Origin: Azophilus sp026709365
Lineage (GTDB): Bacteria > Pseudomonadota > Gammaproteobacteria > Pseudomonadales > Azotimanducaceae
Direction: 5' to 3'
DNA: 64,000 nt
NCBI GenBank assembly: GCA_965200175.1
Contig: OZ241345.1
Coordinates: 3,844,001-3,908,000, forward strand
Within the stretch, counting starts at the first letter, position 1; each line of letters starts with the position of its first letter. The notes below the pieces were generated by a model. That model was not told the DNA's origin. It did not search any database and saw nothing but the letters and a program-made list of their open reading frames with translations. Positions 28,766 to 37,207 of this stretch are shown here, piece after piece. The position numbers were made by a program, and so were the translations under genes.

Positions 28766-28850
28766 CTACAGCAGGTCGCGGCTGTGCACAATGAGCACTT
28801 GGTCGCCGGGGAAGTGCCAATACAGGTTGCTCAAGGTCACAGCGCCGTTT
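28766..28850 (-). pseudogene. Sulfotransferase C-terminal remnant
   Basis: Minus-strand frame reading LSNLYWHFPGDQVLIVHSRD then LL and a stop at 28766. It corresponds to the segment LRNLLRHFPRYQVLIVRSQD of the sulfotransferase at 14699-15511. No upstream domain or start codon is left; it overlaps the end of the next P-loop gene. Confidence 0.55.
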
Positions 28851-29433
28851 GCTTGGGTCTGAAGTTCCGCCGTAACTCTGGCGCAACGTAGAGCGGGTGT
28901 CCGGCTAGGTCCCTGTAGTCCAGCACAAGGAAGTGAGGCAAATGCTGCAGATAGTGTTCTATATACATTTGCCGAAATTCCATCAGGCCCAACTTTCGGG
29001 TAAGGAACGCCTGCGGGTATGGCAGGGGGCAACCCACCGAGTTAGCACGATCCAGAAGGTCTTGGCGCACGCTGAGCTCAGCGTCCTCTCTTGGCGACCA
29101 GCCAATCCTGCGACGAGAAGCTTCAACCTCCCTGTACGGTCTGCGCATTATAACCACTGCACCTCCTCCATTGCCCAAGAAACCCGCGATATCATCCGTC
29201 TTCATCAAGATGGCTGGCATCTGTAGAACGAACTTTTCTTGGTTACGTATCAAACATATAGCCTTGTCAGTTGACGACACATCTACTGCTGTTTCATCAA
29301 TATACTCCCATCCGAGGTCCGCGGAGATCATCTGGGCGCATATTGTGGTTCCGGACCGCTGAGAACCTGTGACAATCAACTTTCTATATGTGTTTGTCCA
29401 CCGCAGCGTATCCAAGTAGCGGGCTGATTCCAT
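28837..29433 (-). CDS. Sulfotransferase-like P-loop protein
   Basis: 198 residues. RKLIVTGSQRSGTTICAQMI is a sulfotransferase-type P-loop and VVIMRRPYREVEASRRRIGW occupies the 3'-phosphate-binding position; LVLDYRDLAGHPLYV matches the strand-plus-loop that follows in sulfotransferases. It is short compared with the usual 250-300 residues, and its C-terminus ends in non-family sequence (RRNFRPKQTAL) at the junction with the remnant above, so it may have been truncated at its 3' end. The DNA is AT-richer than the metabolic genes. Acceptor unknown. Confidence 0.65.
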   Translation of the reverse strand: MESARYLDTLRWTNTYRKLIVTGSQRSGTTICAQMISADLGWEYIDETAVDVSSTDKAICLIRNQEKFVLQMPAILMKTDDIAGFLGNGGGAVVIMRRPYREVEASRRRIGWSPREDAELSVRQDLLDRANSVGCPLPYPQAFLTRKLGLMEFRQMYIEHYLQHLPHFLVLDYRDLAGHPLYVAPELRRNFRPKQTAL

Positions 29434-30398
29434 CCATTCCTCCTTAATTCAACTTGGGAAAATCTCTTTTGGTATTGTGACGTTATAGAAGCTGCATGGC
29501 TCCCTACTACTTTAGCCTTGTATGATACTCATAGCGATCAGGTCAGCGAATTGGCTGAGCTTGTTCAGACAACTTGAAGGCGAAGGCAAGGATTGATTCC
29601 ATGTTGAAGAATCTTTTTCGCCTTGATGCTATATCGTCCCTCGTTTCAGTTGATATGGTCAAGTCCGACATTGTCAGAAACACTCCTATATTCTTGTTGC
29701 TGTGAAACTTATGAGGACTTATGTATCTGAAAAAACACCGTGATAGGTTCAGTGATGTCTCACGATATATATGTAATCAACTTTTCTGGATAAGCCCCAA
29801 CCCTTGCTTTACGCTCACCCCAATGGAGATCGAGACGGCCCCAAACGCAACACACCTCTGCCATCCGGCTATACTAATACTGCGGTGACAGAATGCTACC
29901 GCGACTTTGGCGAGGCGGACCTGCCTGCTCAGCATCAGCAAGTGCGGTGACCGCAGCCTGCGCTGCCTGCCATTCCACGGCACCCGCGCCGCGCTGCCTG
30001 GTGTCGCTGTCTGCCAAGAACGCCCCGCACGGCATGGGCCGTGCTGGCTGGAGGGACCGCCTCCGACCCCGGGCCCCGCGGCAGGAGCTCCGGACTCCGA
30101 GGTAAGATGGCCTGACAAGACTGAAGCGAACCTTCAGGTGGCCCGTGCCACCAAAGTTTTCGCGGAGTAAAGCGAAAGTGATGGCAAGACAGGTTGGTCC
30201 CACTTACAATGAGTCTGGAAAACGCCAAGGCCCCCGGGGCGGCTCGTTTGATGAGGCGTGCATGCCCGGCCGCTGCGAAACCGCTTAGGGACCCCGGAGG
30301 CGCGGGCTCTGAATCAAAGGCTGGATACATGTCCGCAACCAATCGCTCTACAGCCATCCCGGAAACTCATCCCTTGCAAACGCGGGAAGTACCATACA
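29434..30398. other. Long gap without a recognised gene
   Basis: About 960 bp. From 29434 to about 29870 the DNA is AT-rich; a minus-strand frame of about 65 codons (29786-29549, containing HKFHSNKNIGVFLTMSD) is open but lacks a recognisable family. From about 29880 to 30310 the DNA turns GC-rich with several short inverted repeats; overlapping frames on both strands give no family. I considered a structured RNA there but could not match a known class. No gene is assigned. Confidence 0.4.
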
Positions 30399-30468
30399 GG
30401 AGGTTCGGCGGCGCGAAACTCTGCGCCTGCCACTTGGGGCAGGTTCCGATATTTTCTGATCTCGCACA
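30399..30468 (+). repeat. Dispersed double-hairpin repeat, copy 3 (partial)
   Basis: The first hairpin is lost and the second is decayed (GGAGGTTCGGCGGCGCGAAACT), but the tail GGTTCCGATATTTTCTGATC is well kept. From here to 30780 no gene is recognised. Confidence 0.6.
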
Positions 30469-30780
30469 AGCGCAGCCTTTCCAATGTATTCAGATGGCCC
30501 AATATCAGAGTCGACGCCACACTCAGTGCGCTCAAGAGCTTAGATCGATGTGTCGCGCAGTTGCTCTGGCATACGGTGAGACGAGAGGCATTTGGAAGGC
30601 GAGAGGAAGATCGAGGGACGGGTTGCGAGGGCCTTCAGCAGGTACGAGATGACTAGATATCTCAATAGATCGATCAGCAAGTATGAGCGCCACAGCCACC
30701 GTCGCTATGCACTCACCACCTCCGCCGAAGGAGCGCTTGCCAGGCGGCACCCGATCCATACTGCTAAGGAATTTTAGTAT

Positions 30781-31614
30781 ATGCGCAATGATGCACCAGT
30801 GATGGTCACCGCCTTGGGAGGTAGCGGTACTCGTATGGTGGCGGCCGTCCTCGCTGCACATGGCTTGTACTTGGGCGACTGTCTTAATCCCCCATTGGAT
30901 AATTTGTGGCTCCACTTTCTTTTGTTTAACAGGGATCCATTTGGACCTCCCGAAGACTTTCGGCCTTTAATTGAGCTGTTCGCACACCGTATGCGATCGC
31001 CGGAAAATTGGGAAGGCGATGCTATGAGGGCTGTTCTAAGACAACGGGAGTGGCTGGAAAAAGAAGGGGTGGAGGTCGGCAACTACCAAAATCTAGCTCG
31101 CGGCTACGAAACCCTATTGATAAAACCAGACGAAGCAGTATTGAATCAGCAGGGGCCTTGGGGCTTCAAATACCCCCCAGGATATCTTTATGCACCTTCT
31201 CTATTCGATATATTTCCAAGCGCTCGTATGGTCTTTCTGATACGTCATCCACTCGATATGGCATATTCTTCAAATCTTAATCAGCTTAGACGTTTCGGTC
31301 ATTGGCTTGGTTCCGAAGTAGAAGTTACGCCGTGTTGGCAACTGAAACTCTGGCTGAAGGCATATGATTATGTAGATTCGCTATCGAAACGGTATGCCGT
31401 CCGATGTGTCGGCTTCGAGGCATTGATATCTCGACCGGTGGAGACGTTCGCGAGTCTTTTTGATTTCTTGGGTTTAAAACTCGACTCCAACACACTGAAA
31501 ATCGTCCGCCCACAACAAAGTACCGGGCGTTATCGAACACATTCGCTTTCGGATTTTGATCAGGAGGATCTGAGTCGCGTGAAAGATCTTGGGTTCCCGA
31601 TTAGTACCAAATAG
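30781..31614 (+). CDS. Sulfotransferase-like protein, paralogue B
   Basis: 277 residues, a close paralogue of 18178-19014: it opens with the same MRNDAPVMVT, has P-loop ALGGSGTRMVAAVLAA, WGFKYPPGYLYAP, and the 3'-phosphate-type FLIRHPLDMAYSSNLNQLRR. DNA similarity begins right at the start codon. Codon use is AT-richer than that of paralogue A, so the two have diverged or come from different donors. It is a single gene here, without the glycosyltransferase that precedes paralogue A. The two paralogues flank the 19-30 kb region containing the defence island. Confidence 0.75.
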   Translation: MRNDAPVMVTALGGSGTRMVAAVLAAHGLYLGDCLNPPLDNLWLHFLLFNRDPFGPPEDFRPLIELFAHRMRSPENWEGDAMRAVLRQREWLEKEGVEVGNYQNLARGYETLLIKPDEAVLNQQGPWGFKYPPGYLYAPSLFDIFPSARMVFLIRHPLDMAYSSNLNQLRRFGHWLGSEVEVTPCWQLKLWLKAYDYVDSLSKRYAVRCVGFEALISRPVETFASLFDFLGLKLDSNTLKIVRPQQSTGRYRTHSLSDFDQEDLSRVKDLGFPISTK

Positions 31615-31646
31615 GTCAAGTGTGATACTTGAGAATTTGGACAGAA

Positions 31647-32042
31647 TCATTTGACCATGCTCGCCATGTACTCCATCGTGCTTCCTTGCAGCAACGCTCC
31701 TCGAACCGCCTCGCCCGGTATGCTGGCCTCGAAGGTGTTGTCGGTCAGGCTTAGTATATTCGCCAGCACTTGATCCGGCCCTTCCTCAATTTTTTCCTTG
31801 AGAAGGCAGACGTTCACGAAACCCATCCAGTGCCAGCCACCCAGATCAATTTTCACGGCCCTTTCGTTGGAAAAAGAACCGGGCGCAACGGTGCAGGGTA
31901 GCCATACCTTTTGTACTGCGGCTGCCTTTCCCACCTCGGAGTTGCTCTTGGTGCCTTTGTTCTCAATTTCGTTCATGTGTGCTGCCATTCCTAATCCGCA
32001 ATGGGCTTTCGCAAAACCGTCCTCTACGCCAATGACATCCAT
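31647..32042 (-). CDS. Hypothetical protein
   Basis: 131 residues from ATG 32042, or 113 from the ATG at 31988. I do not recognise a family. The sequence has a plausible folded pattern: PCTVAPGSFSNERAVKIDL, GWHWMGFVNVCLLKEKI, then LSLTDNTFEASIPGEAVRGA, suggesting a small beta-rich domain. Its stop faces the end of the sulfotransferase paralogue B about 30 bp away. Codon usage looks coding, but the start is uncertain and no partner gene is evident. Confidence 0.45.
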   Translation of the reverse strand: MDVIGVEDGFAKAHCGLGMAAHMNEIENKGTKSNSEVGKAAAVQKVWLPCTVAPGSFSNERAVKIDLGGWHWMGFVNVCLLKEKIEEGPDQVLANILSLTDNTFEASIPGEAVRGALLQGSTMEYMASMVK

Positions 32043-32169
32043 CCCGATTCTGGTCTTCGCGCAACCACCGTCACCAAATCTCCAGCATCACCCTTGGTGA
32101 AACTGAAACCTTGTGGGAACCATAGCCATGTGTGAAAACACAGTCAACTACGCCCCCGAATCGACTGCT

Positions 32170-33028
32170 CTAGCCCAGCACCTGCCGTCGCTCCTGCCAA
32201 CGCTCATAGTCCGACAACCGCAACCCGTAACGCGCCAGAACGCCTTCGTGCAGCCGCCGCAGGTCGTCGATCACAGGTGCCCGAACCAGTGCGCGGCGAT
32301 CCGCTCGCACTTGGCCCAGACGGGCATCGATCCATGCCAAGCCGTCTTTCGGCAGGTTGGCGACTGCGCCATGCACAGTATCCCTGATGAGCTCCCGGTA
32401 GGCCAACCGCGTGGGGTCTGGGTCCGCGAGATTCTGCTTGATGGCCAGATACTCCTGCGCGGAGCGTTCGTAGGCCCAAGTGTAGAGGTCGCGCAGCAGT
32501 TCAGTGCGGGTCAGTTCGTAAACGCCGAGCACCGCGCGGGTGTACGCCGGCTCGGGCACATCGAGAAACGTCAAGCCTTCCTTCGGCCGCGTCACCGCGT
32601 TCGATCAATGCCCGCGTATCCAGCCAAGTGTAGGTGTTGCCCTCCATGTGGCTCGACGCCCATGACAGGTCGATCAACAGCCGGTTCAGGATGCTGCGGC
32701 CAAACGTTCCCGCCCGGGCGGGCTTGCTGTCGGCGGCTGTGGGTTGAACCAGCATCCGGAGCCGACGCCGCAGCGGTTCCGGGAGGTAGTGCGTGTCGTT
32801 CGGCCGGTATGCCATCAGGAGTTCGCGTTGGTAGCCCTCGGGCCTGCGCGCCTCAACCGGTCGGTTGAGGTAGGCAGAGCCTGACTCCCCACCCAACTCC
32901 CGGTATCCTTGAACGCTGGGGATCGCAAGGCGAGTGAGTGCGAGAACGACGGGAGGCTTTCGCGCCAGATTCGCGGGTGCATTGGAGTTTCGCCAAGGCG
33001 AAGCTCCGCACGAGGATCCGGAAGGCAT
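32170..33028 (-). pseudogene. Fic-family protein with the catalytic core deleted
   Basis: The N-terminal part (about 32990-32600) reads ESGSAYLNRPVEARRPEGYQ, LPEPLRRRLRMLVQP and SWASSHMEGNTYTWLDTRAL, the region before the Fic core. The C-terminal part (32595-32170, another frame) reads GLTFLDVPEPAYTRAVLGVY, LLRDLYTWAYERSAQEYLAI and RRLHEGVLARYGLRLSDYE. At the junction (about 32600-32580) some 100 codons, including the HPFxxGNGR AMP-transfer motif, are missing and the frame shifts. The 5' end runs into a decayed dispersed repeat at about 32960. It cannot encode an active AMP transferase. Confidence 0.7.
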
Positions 33029-33095
33029 TGAGTTCGCATGACGTATGCAACGCCGTCAGTGTTTCGCTGCCGCAAAACCCCGCACGAGCGGGGCA
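32962..33095 (+). repeat. Dispersed double-hairpin repeat, copy 4, plus a partial tandem copy
   Basis: TTCGCGGGTGC, then the hairpin GGAGTTTCGCC/GGCGAAGCTCC and ATCCGGAAGG; a second decayed hairpin with GTTTCGCTGCCGCAAAACCCC follows at about 33060. It lies between the Fic remnant and the symporter. Confidence 0.55.
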
Positions 33096-33167
33096 TGGAC
33101 GGTGCCAACGTGCTTGTGAGCTCGACCGACAACGCAACCTTTGCTCGGCTGCCGCGGCGGGGCCGGC

Positions 33168-34613
33168 GTGACCCTTGACTGGTGGACCGAGCACTGGCTG
33201 GCCGGACTGCTGCTGCTCGCCTACTCCGGCCTGCTGCTGCATCACGCCAACTTGGGAAGGCGGCGGGCGAGGGGGGTTGCGGGCTACTACGTCGGCGGGC
33301 GCAGCGTCGGCGGCTTCGTGATCGGGGTTTCCTTCTTCGCCACCTTCGCCAGCACCAACAGCTACATCGGCAATGCCGGCAAGGCCTACGACTACGGGCT
33401 GCCGTGGCTGGCCTACGCCGTGGTCATGGTGTTCTTCACTTGGCTGTCCTGGACTGCGGTGGCGCCCAAGATGCGCCGGTTCGCCGCGCATTGGGACGCG
33501 CTCACGCTGCCGGACTTGCTGCACGCCCGCTTCGCGCCAAGAACCCCGACGTTGCGGCTGGTGTCGGCGCTGGTGGTGGTGGCCTCAAGCCTGCTCTACC
33601 TGATGGCCATCTTCAAAGGCGCGGGCGCCCTGTTCCAGCACTTTCTGCAGATTCCCTACACCGCCGCCATCGGCGTGACCCTGGTCATCGTCATGCTGTA
33701 CACGTCCGTGGGCGGCTTCGTCTCCGTGGTGCGCACCGACGTGGCCCAAGGCTTGCTGATGGTGGTCGGATCGGCGCTGATGTTCCACTTCGTCACCTCG
33801 GCGGCCGGCGGCGTCAGCGTCTTGCCCGAACTGCGGGAGCGGGCGGACACCGCCATTCTGTTCGAGTTCGGCGGCGCGGTGCCCTTGGTGGTGCTCATGG
33901 GCATCGCCTTGAGCGGCAGCTTGAAGCTGCTGGTGGACCCCCGGCAAGTGGCGCGCTTCTACGCCCTGCGCGACGAGCGGGCGCTGAAGGTCGGCATGTG
34001 GGTGTCCGTCGTCGGCATCGCCGCAGTGCAGTTCTGTCTCTACCCCATCGGCCTGTACGCCCACTTCCTGGTGGAGGGCGTCACCGACACCGACAACATT
34101 GTGCCGCTGCTGATCAACGACCGCAGCGTCTTTCCGCTGGCGGTTTCGGACTTCCTCATCATCGCCATCCTGGCCGCCGCCATGTCGTCCAGGGACAGCG
34201 TACTGTTGGTGGCGGCGTCCGTGCTCTACAACGACATTGTCAGGACCATCAAGCCCAGCCAGCATCCGCTGGCCTGGACGCGCCTGGGCATCGTTGGCTT
34301 TGCCGCTGCCGCCGCTGCCCTGGCCCTGGACCCGCCAGCGGGCATCATCGAACTGACGATCTTCTCCGGCAGCCTGTACGCTGTGTGCTTCTTTCCGGCC
34401 ATCGTCTTCGGCCTGCACTGGCAGCGCGGCTCGGCCCGCGCCGCGCTCGGCGCCATGGCTGCCGGGGTGCCGGTGCTGTTGGCCTGGCTCGCAAGCGGCC
34501 TGTCGGCCCACCTGCATGAAGTTTTCCCGGCTTTGGCCACCTCCTGCGCCACCTACGCACTGCTGGCCCGCACCTCCCGCCAAGCCCTCGATCCCCGGGG
34601 GGATGAGCACTGA
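33168..34613 (+). CDS. Sodium:solute symporter family protein
   Basis: About 481 residues from GTG 33168 (VTLDWWTEHWLAGLLLLAYS), chosen because upstream codons are not hydrophobic or family-like. It has about 13 hydrophobic segments. Family features are YYVGGRSVGGFVIGVSFFAT near residue 45, the conserved STNSYIGNAGKAY and GGFVSVVRTDVAQG in the middle, and AAMSSRDSVLLVAAS near residue 345 (Na+-site region). It couples solute uptake to the sodium gradient at the inner membrane. Substrate is not predictable; amino or organic acids are common. It is a single gene with its own promoter region. Confidence 0.85.
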   Translation: MTLDWWTEHWLAGLLLLAYSGLLLHHANLGRRRARGVAGYYVGGRSVGGFVIGVSFFATFASTNSYIGNAGKAYDYGLPWLAYAVVMVFFTWLSWTAVAPKMRRFAAHWDALTLPDLLHARFAPRTPTLRLVSALVVVASSLLYLMAIFKGAGALFQHFLQIPYTAAIGVTLVIVMLYTSVGGFVSVVRTDVAQGLLMVVGSALMFHFVTSAAGGVSVLPELRERADTAILFEFGGAVPLVVLMGIALSGSLKLLVDPRQVARFYALRDERALKVGMWVSVVGIAAVQFCLYPIGLYAHFLVEGVTDTDNIVPLLINDRSVFPLAVSDFLIIAILAAAMSSRDSVLLVAASVLYNDIVRTIKPSQHPLAWTRLGIVGFAAAAAALALDPPAGIIELTIFSGSLYAVCFFPAIVFGLHWQRGSARAALGAMAAGVPVLLAWLASGLSAHLHEVFPALATSCATYALLARTSRQALDPRGDEH

Positions 34614-34690
34614 ATCCTGAGCAACGCCATTATGGACAATTTTTAGAACTGGCCATAAAATGTGTCCGCTTTGGGCAGAGGGCCATATTC

Positions 34691-34915
34691 ATGCGGACGA
34701 TAGGGGCAGCGAAATTCAAGGAACAGTGCTTGGCGCTGCTGGATCACCTAGGCCCTGAAGGCCTCGTGGTGACCAAGCACGGCAGGCCAGTCGCCTGCGT
34801 CTTGCCCTACGAGCGACGCTTCGATTCGCTGATCGGCAGTCTGCGGCAAAAGATCGAGATTCGGGGCGACATCGAGTCAACCGGCGTGCGCTGGGATGCC
34901 GATGCTGAACCTTGA
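34691..34915 (+). CDS. Phd/YefM-like antitoxin
   Basis: 74 residues: MRTIGAAKFKEQCLALLDHL then GLVVTKHGRPVACVLPYERR, the Phd/YefM N-terminal DNA-binding fold, with an acidic C-terminal tail that would wrap the toxin. It overlaps the PIN toxin gene by 20 bp. An imperfect inverted repeat (TTATGG..CCATAA, 34630-34657) lies upstream and may be an operator. Pairing a Phd-type antitoxin with a VapC toxin is common. Confidence 0.8.
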   Translation: MRTIGAAKFKEQCLALLDHLGPEGLVVTKHGRPVACVLPYERRFDSLIGSLRQKIEIRGDIESTGVRWDADAEP

Positions 34916-35261
34916 CACGCACATCCTGATCTACGCTCTGAAGGGTGAATTGCGGCCGCGGGAGCAGGCCCTGCTTTCGACGGAGGAGTGGAGCCTATCC
35001 GCCATCGTTCCTTGGGAACTCTCGAAACTCGTGCAGCTCGGCCGCATAGCCCTCGATCTCGATGACCGGCAAGTGGCTCGAGCTCTGAACGGCATCCATC
35101 TGTGGCCCATCGACTTCGCCGTGGCGCGCATGTCCACACGCCTCGATTTCGCCGGCGACCCGGCGGACGAACTTATCGCAGCAACGAGCGTGGTGCATGA
35201 AGTGCCGCTCTTGACCCGGGACCGTGTGATTCGTCGCTCCGCGATGGTGCCGCTGGCTTGA
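34896..35261 (+). CDS. vapC: VapC-type PIN-domain toxin
   Basis: 121 residues (ATG 34896; ATG 34902 is an equally possible start). PIN signature residues are visible: Asp in LNLDTHILIYAL, Glu in IVPWELSKLVQLGRI, Asp in FAGDPADELIAATSV and LLTRDRVI. The protein should be a Mg-dependent ribonuclease restrained by the overlapping antitoxin upstream. Length and motif spacing are normal and the gene appears intact. Confidence 0.85.
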   Translation: MPMLNLDTHILIYALKGELRPREQALLSTEEWSLSAIVPWELSKLVQLGRIALDLDDRQVARALNGIHLWPIDFAVARMSTRLDFAGDPADELIAATSVVHEVPLLTRDRVIRRSAMVPLA

Positions 35262-35283
35262 CGGGTTGACGCCCTGCCAAGGT

Positions 35284-36942
35284 TCAGTTCGGATAGTAGA
35301 TGTATTCGTCGTCCGGGGACTCGGGCTGGTTCAGGTGCTTGTCGATCGACACCGGGTTCGAGGCGCGGTGCGGCCAGCGCGGCGGCGCCTGCTCGGCAAG
35401 ATGGGCGGCGAGCAGGGCATCGAGCTCATCCACCTTGTCCGGCCGGGATTGGGCCAGGTTGTTGCGCTCCGTCGGATCGGCGTTCAGGTCGAACAGCCAC
35501 AGAAACTCATCGTTCGGCCCGCTGCGCTGCAGCTTCCAGCCGCGGTGCAGAACCGCCCGGTAGTTGTCCTGCGTCCAGAACAGCGTCTCATGGGGGACGT
35601 CTTCGGCCTCACCGCGAATGTGGGGCAGCAGATCGACGCCGTCCATGACTCGGTCGTCCGGCATCGGCGCGCTGGCGGCGGCAGCCGCGGTGGCATAGAT
35701 GTCAAAGTGGTGTACCGGCTCGGCAAAGGTTTGTTCCGGGGCGATCCGCGCTGGCCAGCGCATCATGAACGGCACATGGATGCCGCCCTCAAAGAAGGTG
35801 ATCTTCCAGCCGCGGAACGGGCGGTTCACGTCCGGCAGGCCCAAGTAGCCCGCGCCGCCGTTGTCAGACGTGAAGATCACCAGCGTGTTGTTCTCAAGGC
35901 CGTGCTCCCGAAGGGCGTCCAGCACCCGCCCGACGCTCCGATCCAGCCCGCGAATCATGCCGGCATAGGTGCGCTCGGTGTGGCTGTCGATGTGCGGATA
36001 GGCATCGTAGTCGGCGCGGGTGGATTGCAGCGGCGTATGAATGGCCCAATGGGCAAGATAGAGGAAGAACGGCCGGTTGCGGTTCGCCTCGATGACCTGC
36101 ACGGCTTGGTCGGTGTAGTAGTCGGTGACGTGGCCTGCGGGCTCGAACGCCTCGCCGCCGTTGTAGCGCACGCCGTAGCCGCCCGTCGTCCACAGAAACC
36201 GATCGATCGGATCGAACCCCTGCCTGGCATTCACGGCGTCGGGGTGCTCCTCTGGAAGAAAGAGCACGCCCTGCATCAGCAGGCTCTCGTCAAAGCCCTG
36301 GTCGTAAGCCGCCATGCCGTTGCTTTCGCCAACGTGCCACTTGCCGATGTGGGCCGTGTGGTAGCCGGCGGCCTTGAGGGTCTCGGCGAGCGTGACCTCG
36401 CTCGCCGGCATGCCCATGTCCTCCCACTCGACGGCCTCGAAATTCGGATTGGGGATGTCGGGGCGGCGCGGCGTATCGTCCGCCGAGCGGGCCAGCCGAA
36501 GGAGCGGCGCCATCTGCGCAGGCGTCGGCGTGAACTCAAAGCCGAAGCGCGTCCCGTAGCGGCCGGAAAGGATGGCCGCCCGCGACGGCGCGCAGGTTCC
36601 ATTGGCCGAGTAGCCGGCGGTGAAGTTCACGCCCCCCTGCGCGATGGCGTCGATGTGCGGGGTTTTGACCGTGCCGCCGCCGGCCCCGCCGCCGTTGGTC
36701 GATACGTCATTCCAGCCCATGTCGTCGGCTAGGATCAGCACGATGTTCGGTGGCCGCTCAGACGGCGGCTGCGCTGGTCGCTCAGGGCCCCGCTGCCAAG
36801 CGACTTCCCGATTCGGCCCGATGTCACGGCCCCATTCCACCAGTGCGCCAATGCCCCAAATGGCGATCTCGGCGCGATAAGTCCAAGCAACGCCGAGCAG
36901 CAGCGCCACGCCCAGCAAGACCCTGATGCCCCTGCGGCCCAT
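35284..36942 (-). CDS. Arylsulfatase-type sulfatase
   Basis: 552 residues. An N-terminal membrane segment (VLLGVALLLGVAW) anchors or exports it. NIVLILADDMGWNDV gives the two metal-binding aspartates (73, 74). GTCAPSRAAILSGRYGTR contains the C-x-P-S-R sulfatase signature, Cys117 being the residue converted to formylglycine. HIGKWHVGES has the conserved Lys and His, and VIFTSDNGGAGYLG the remaining metal ligands. It hydrolyses sulfate esters, probably in the periplasm. No formylglycine-generating enzyme gene is in the window. Together with the sulfotransferases and sulfolipid genes it points to active organosulfate chemistry. Confidence 0.9.
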   Translation of the reverse strand: MGRRGIRVLLGVALLLGVAWTYRAEIAIWGIGALVEWGRDIGPNREVAWQRGPERPAQPPSERPPNIVLILADDMGWNDVSTNGGGAGGGTVKTPHIDAIAQGGVNFTAGYSANGTCAPSRAAILSGRYGTRFGFEFTPTPAQMAPLLRLARSADDTPRRPDIPNPNFEAVEWEDMGMPASEVTLAETLKAAGYHTAHIGKWHVGESNGMAAYDQGFDESLLMQGVLFLPEEHPDAVNARQGFDPIDRFLWTTGGYGVRYNGGEAFEPAGHVTDYYTDQAVQVIEANRNRPFFLYLAHWAIHTPLQSTRADYDAYPHIDSHTERTYAGMIRGLDRSVGRVLDALREHGLENNTLVIFTSDNGGAGYLGLPDVNRPFRGWKITFFEGGIHVPFMMRWPARIAPEQTFAEPVHHFDIYATAAAAASAPMPDDRVMDGVDLLPHIRGEAEDVPHETLFWTQDNYRAVLHRGWKLQRSGPNDEFLWLFDLNADPTERNNLAQSRPDKVDELDALLAAHLAEQAPPRWPHRASNPVSIDKHLNQPESPDDEYIYYPN

Positions 36943-37035
36943 GGTGGTTCCCTCCGCTTTATTCGCTGTCCGCCGTCATTCAGGCGCAGACCCCCTCGCC
37001 GTCCCCATTGTAGAGCGTGGCGCGGTGTGTGGGGG

Positions 37036-37131
37036 CTCAGAAACATCTCGGAACCTGACCCATGCGACGAGCGCGCGGAGTTTCGCGCAGCGAAACTCCA
37101 ACCGCCTCTCGCCCCGTGGGCGAGAGGCGCG
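37036..37131 (-). repeat. Dispersed double-hairpin repeat, copy 5
   Basis: Minus orientation: tail CTCAGAAACATCTCGGAACC first, then GGAGTTTCGC/GCGAAACTCC, then a strong hairpin CGCCTCTCGCCC/GGGCGAGAGGCG that replaces the usual GC-rich first stem. It lies between the divergent sulfatase and zeta-like genes. Confidence 0.8.
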
Positions 37132-37207
37132 GTGGTTCGACGCACGGAAACCAGTGTATCTTCGCCACGGGTTAGTGTGAGCGCAATTCTCCTTGAGGGC
37201 TGATGCG

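Noticed and set aside
29880..30310. Possible structured RNA such as RNase P or 6S RNA
   Set aside because: GC-rich with inverted repeats, but the conserved RNase P GAGGAAAGTCCGGGC-type block and other hallmark sequences were not found.
33182..34519. A 445-codon plus-strand frame overlapping the symporter
   Set aside because: It is the +1 shadow of the symporter gene, Arg/His-rich and without hydrophobic segments; the symporter frame has clear motifs.
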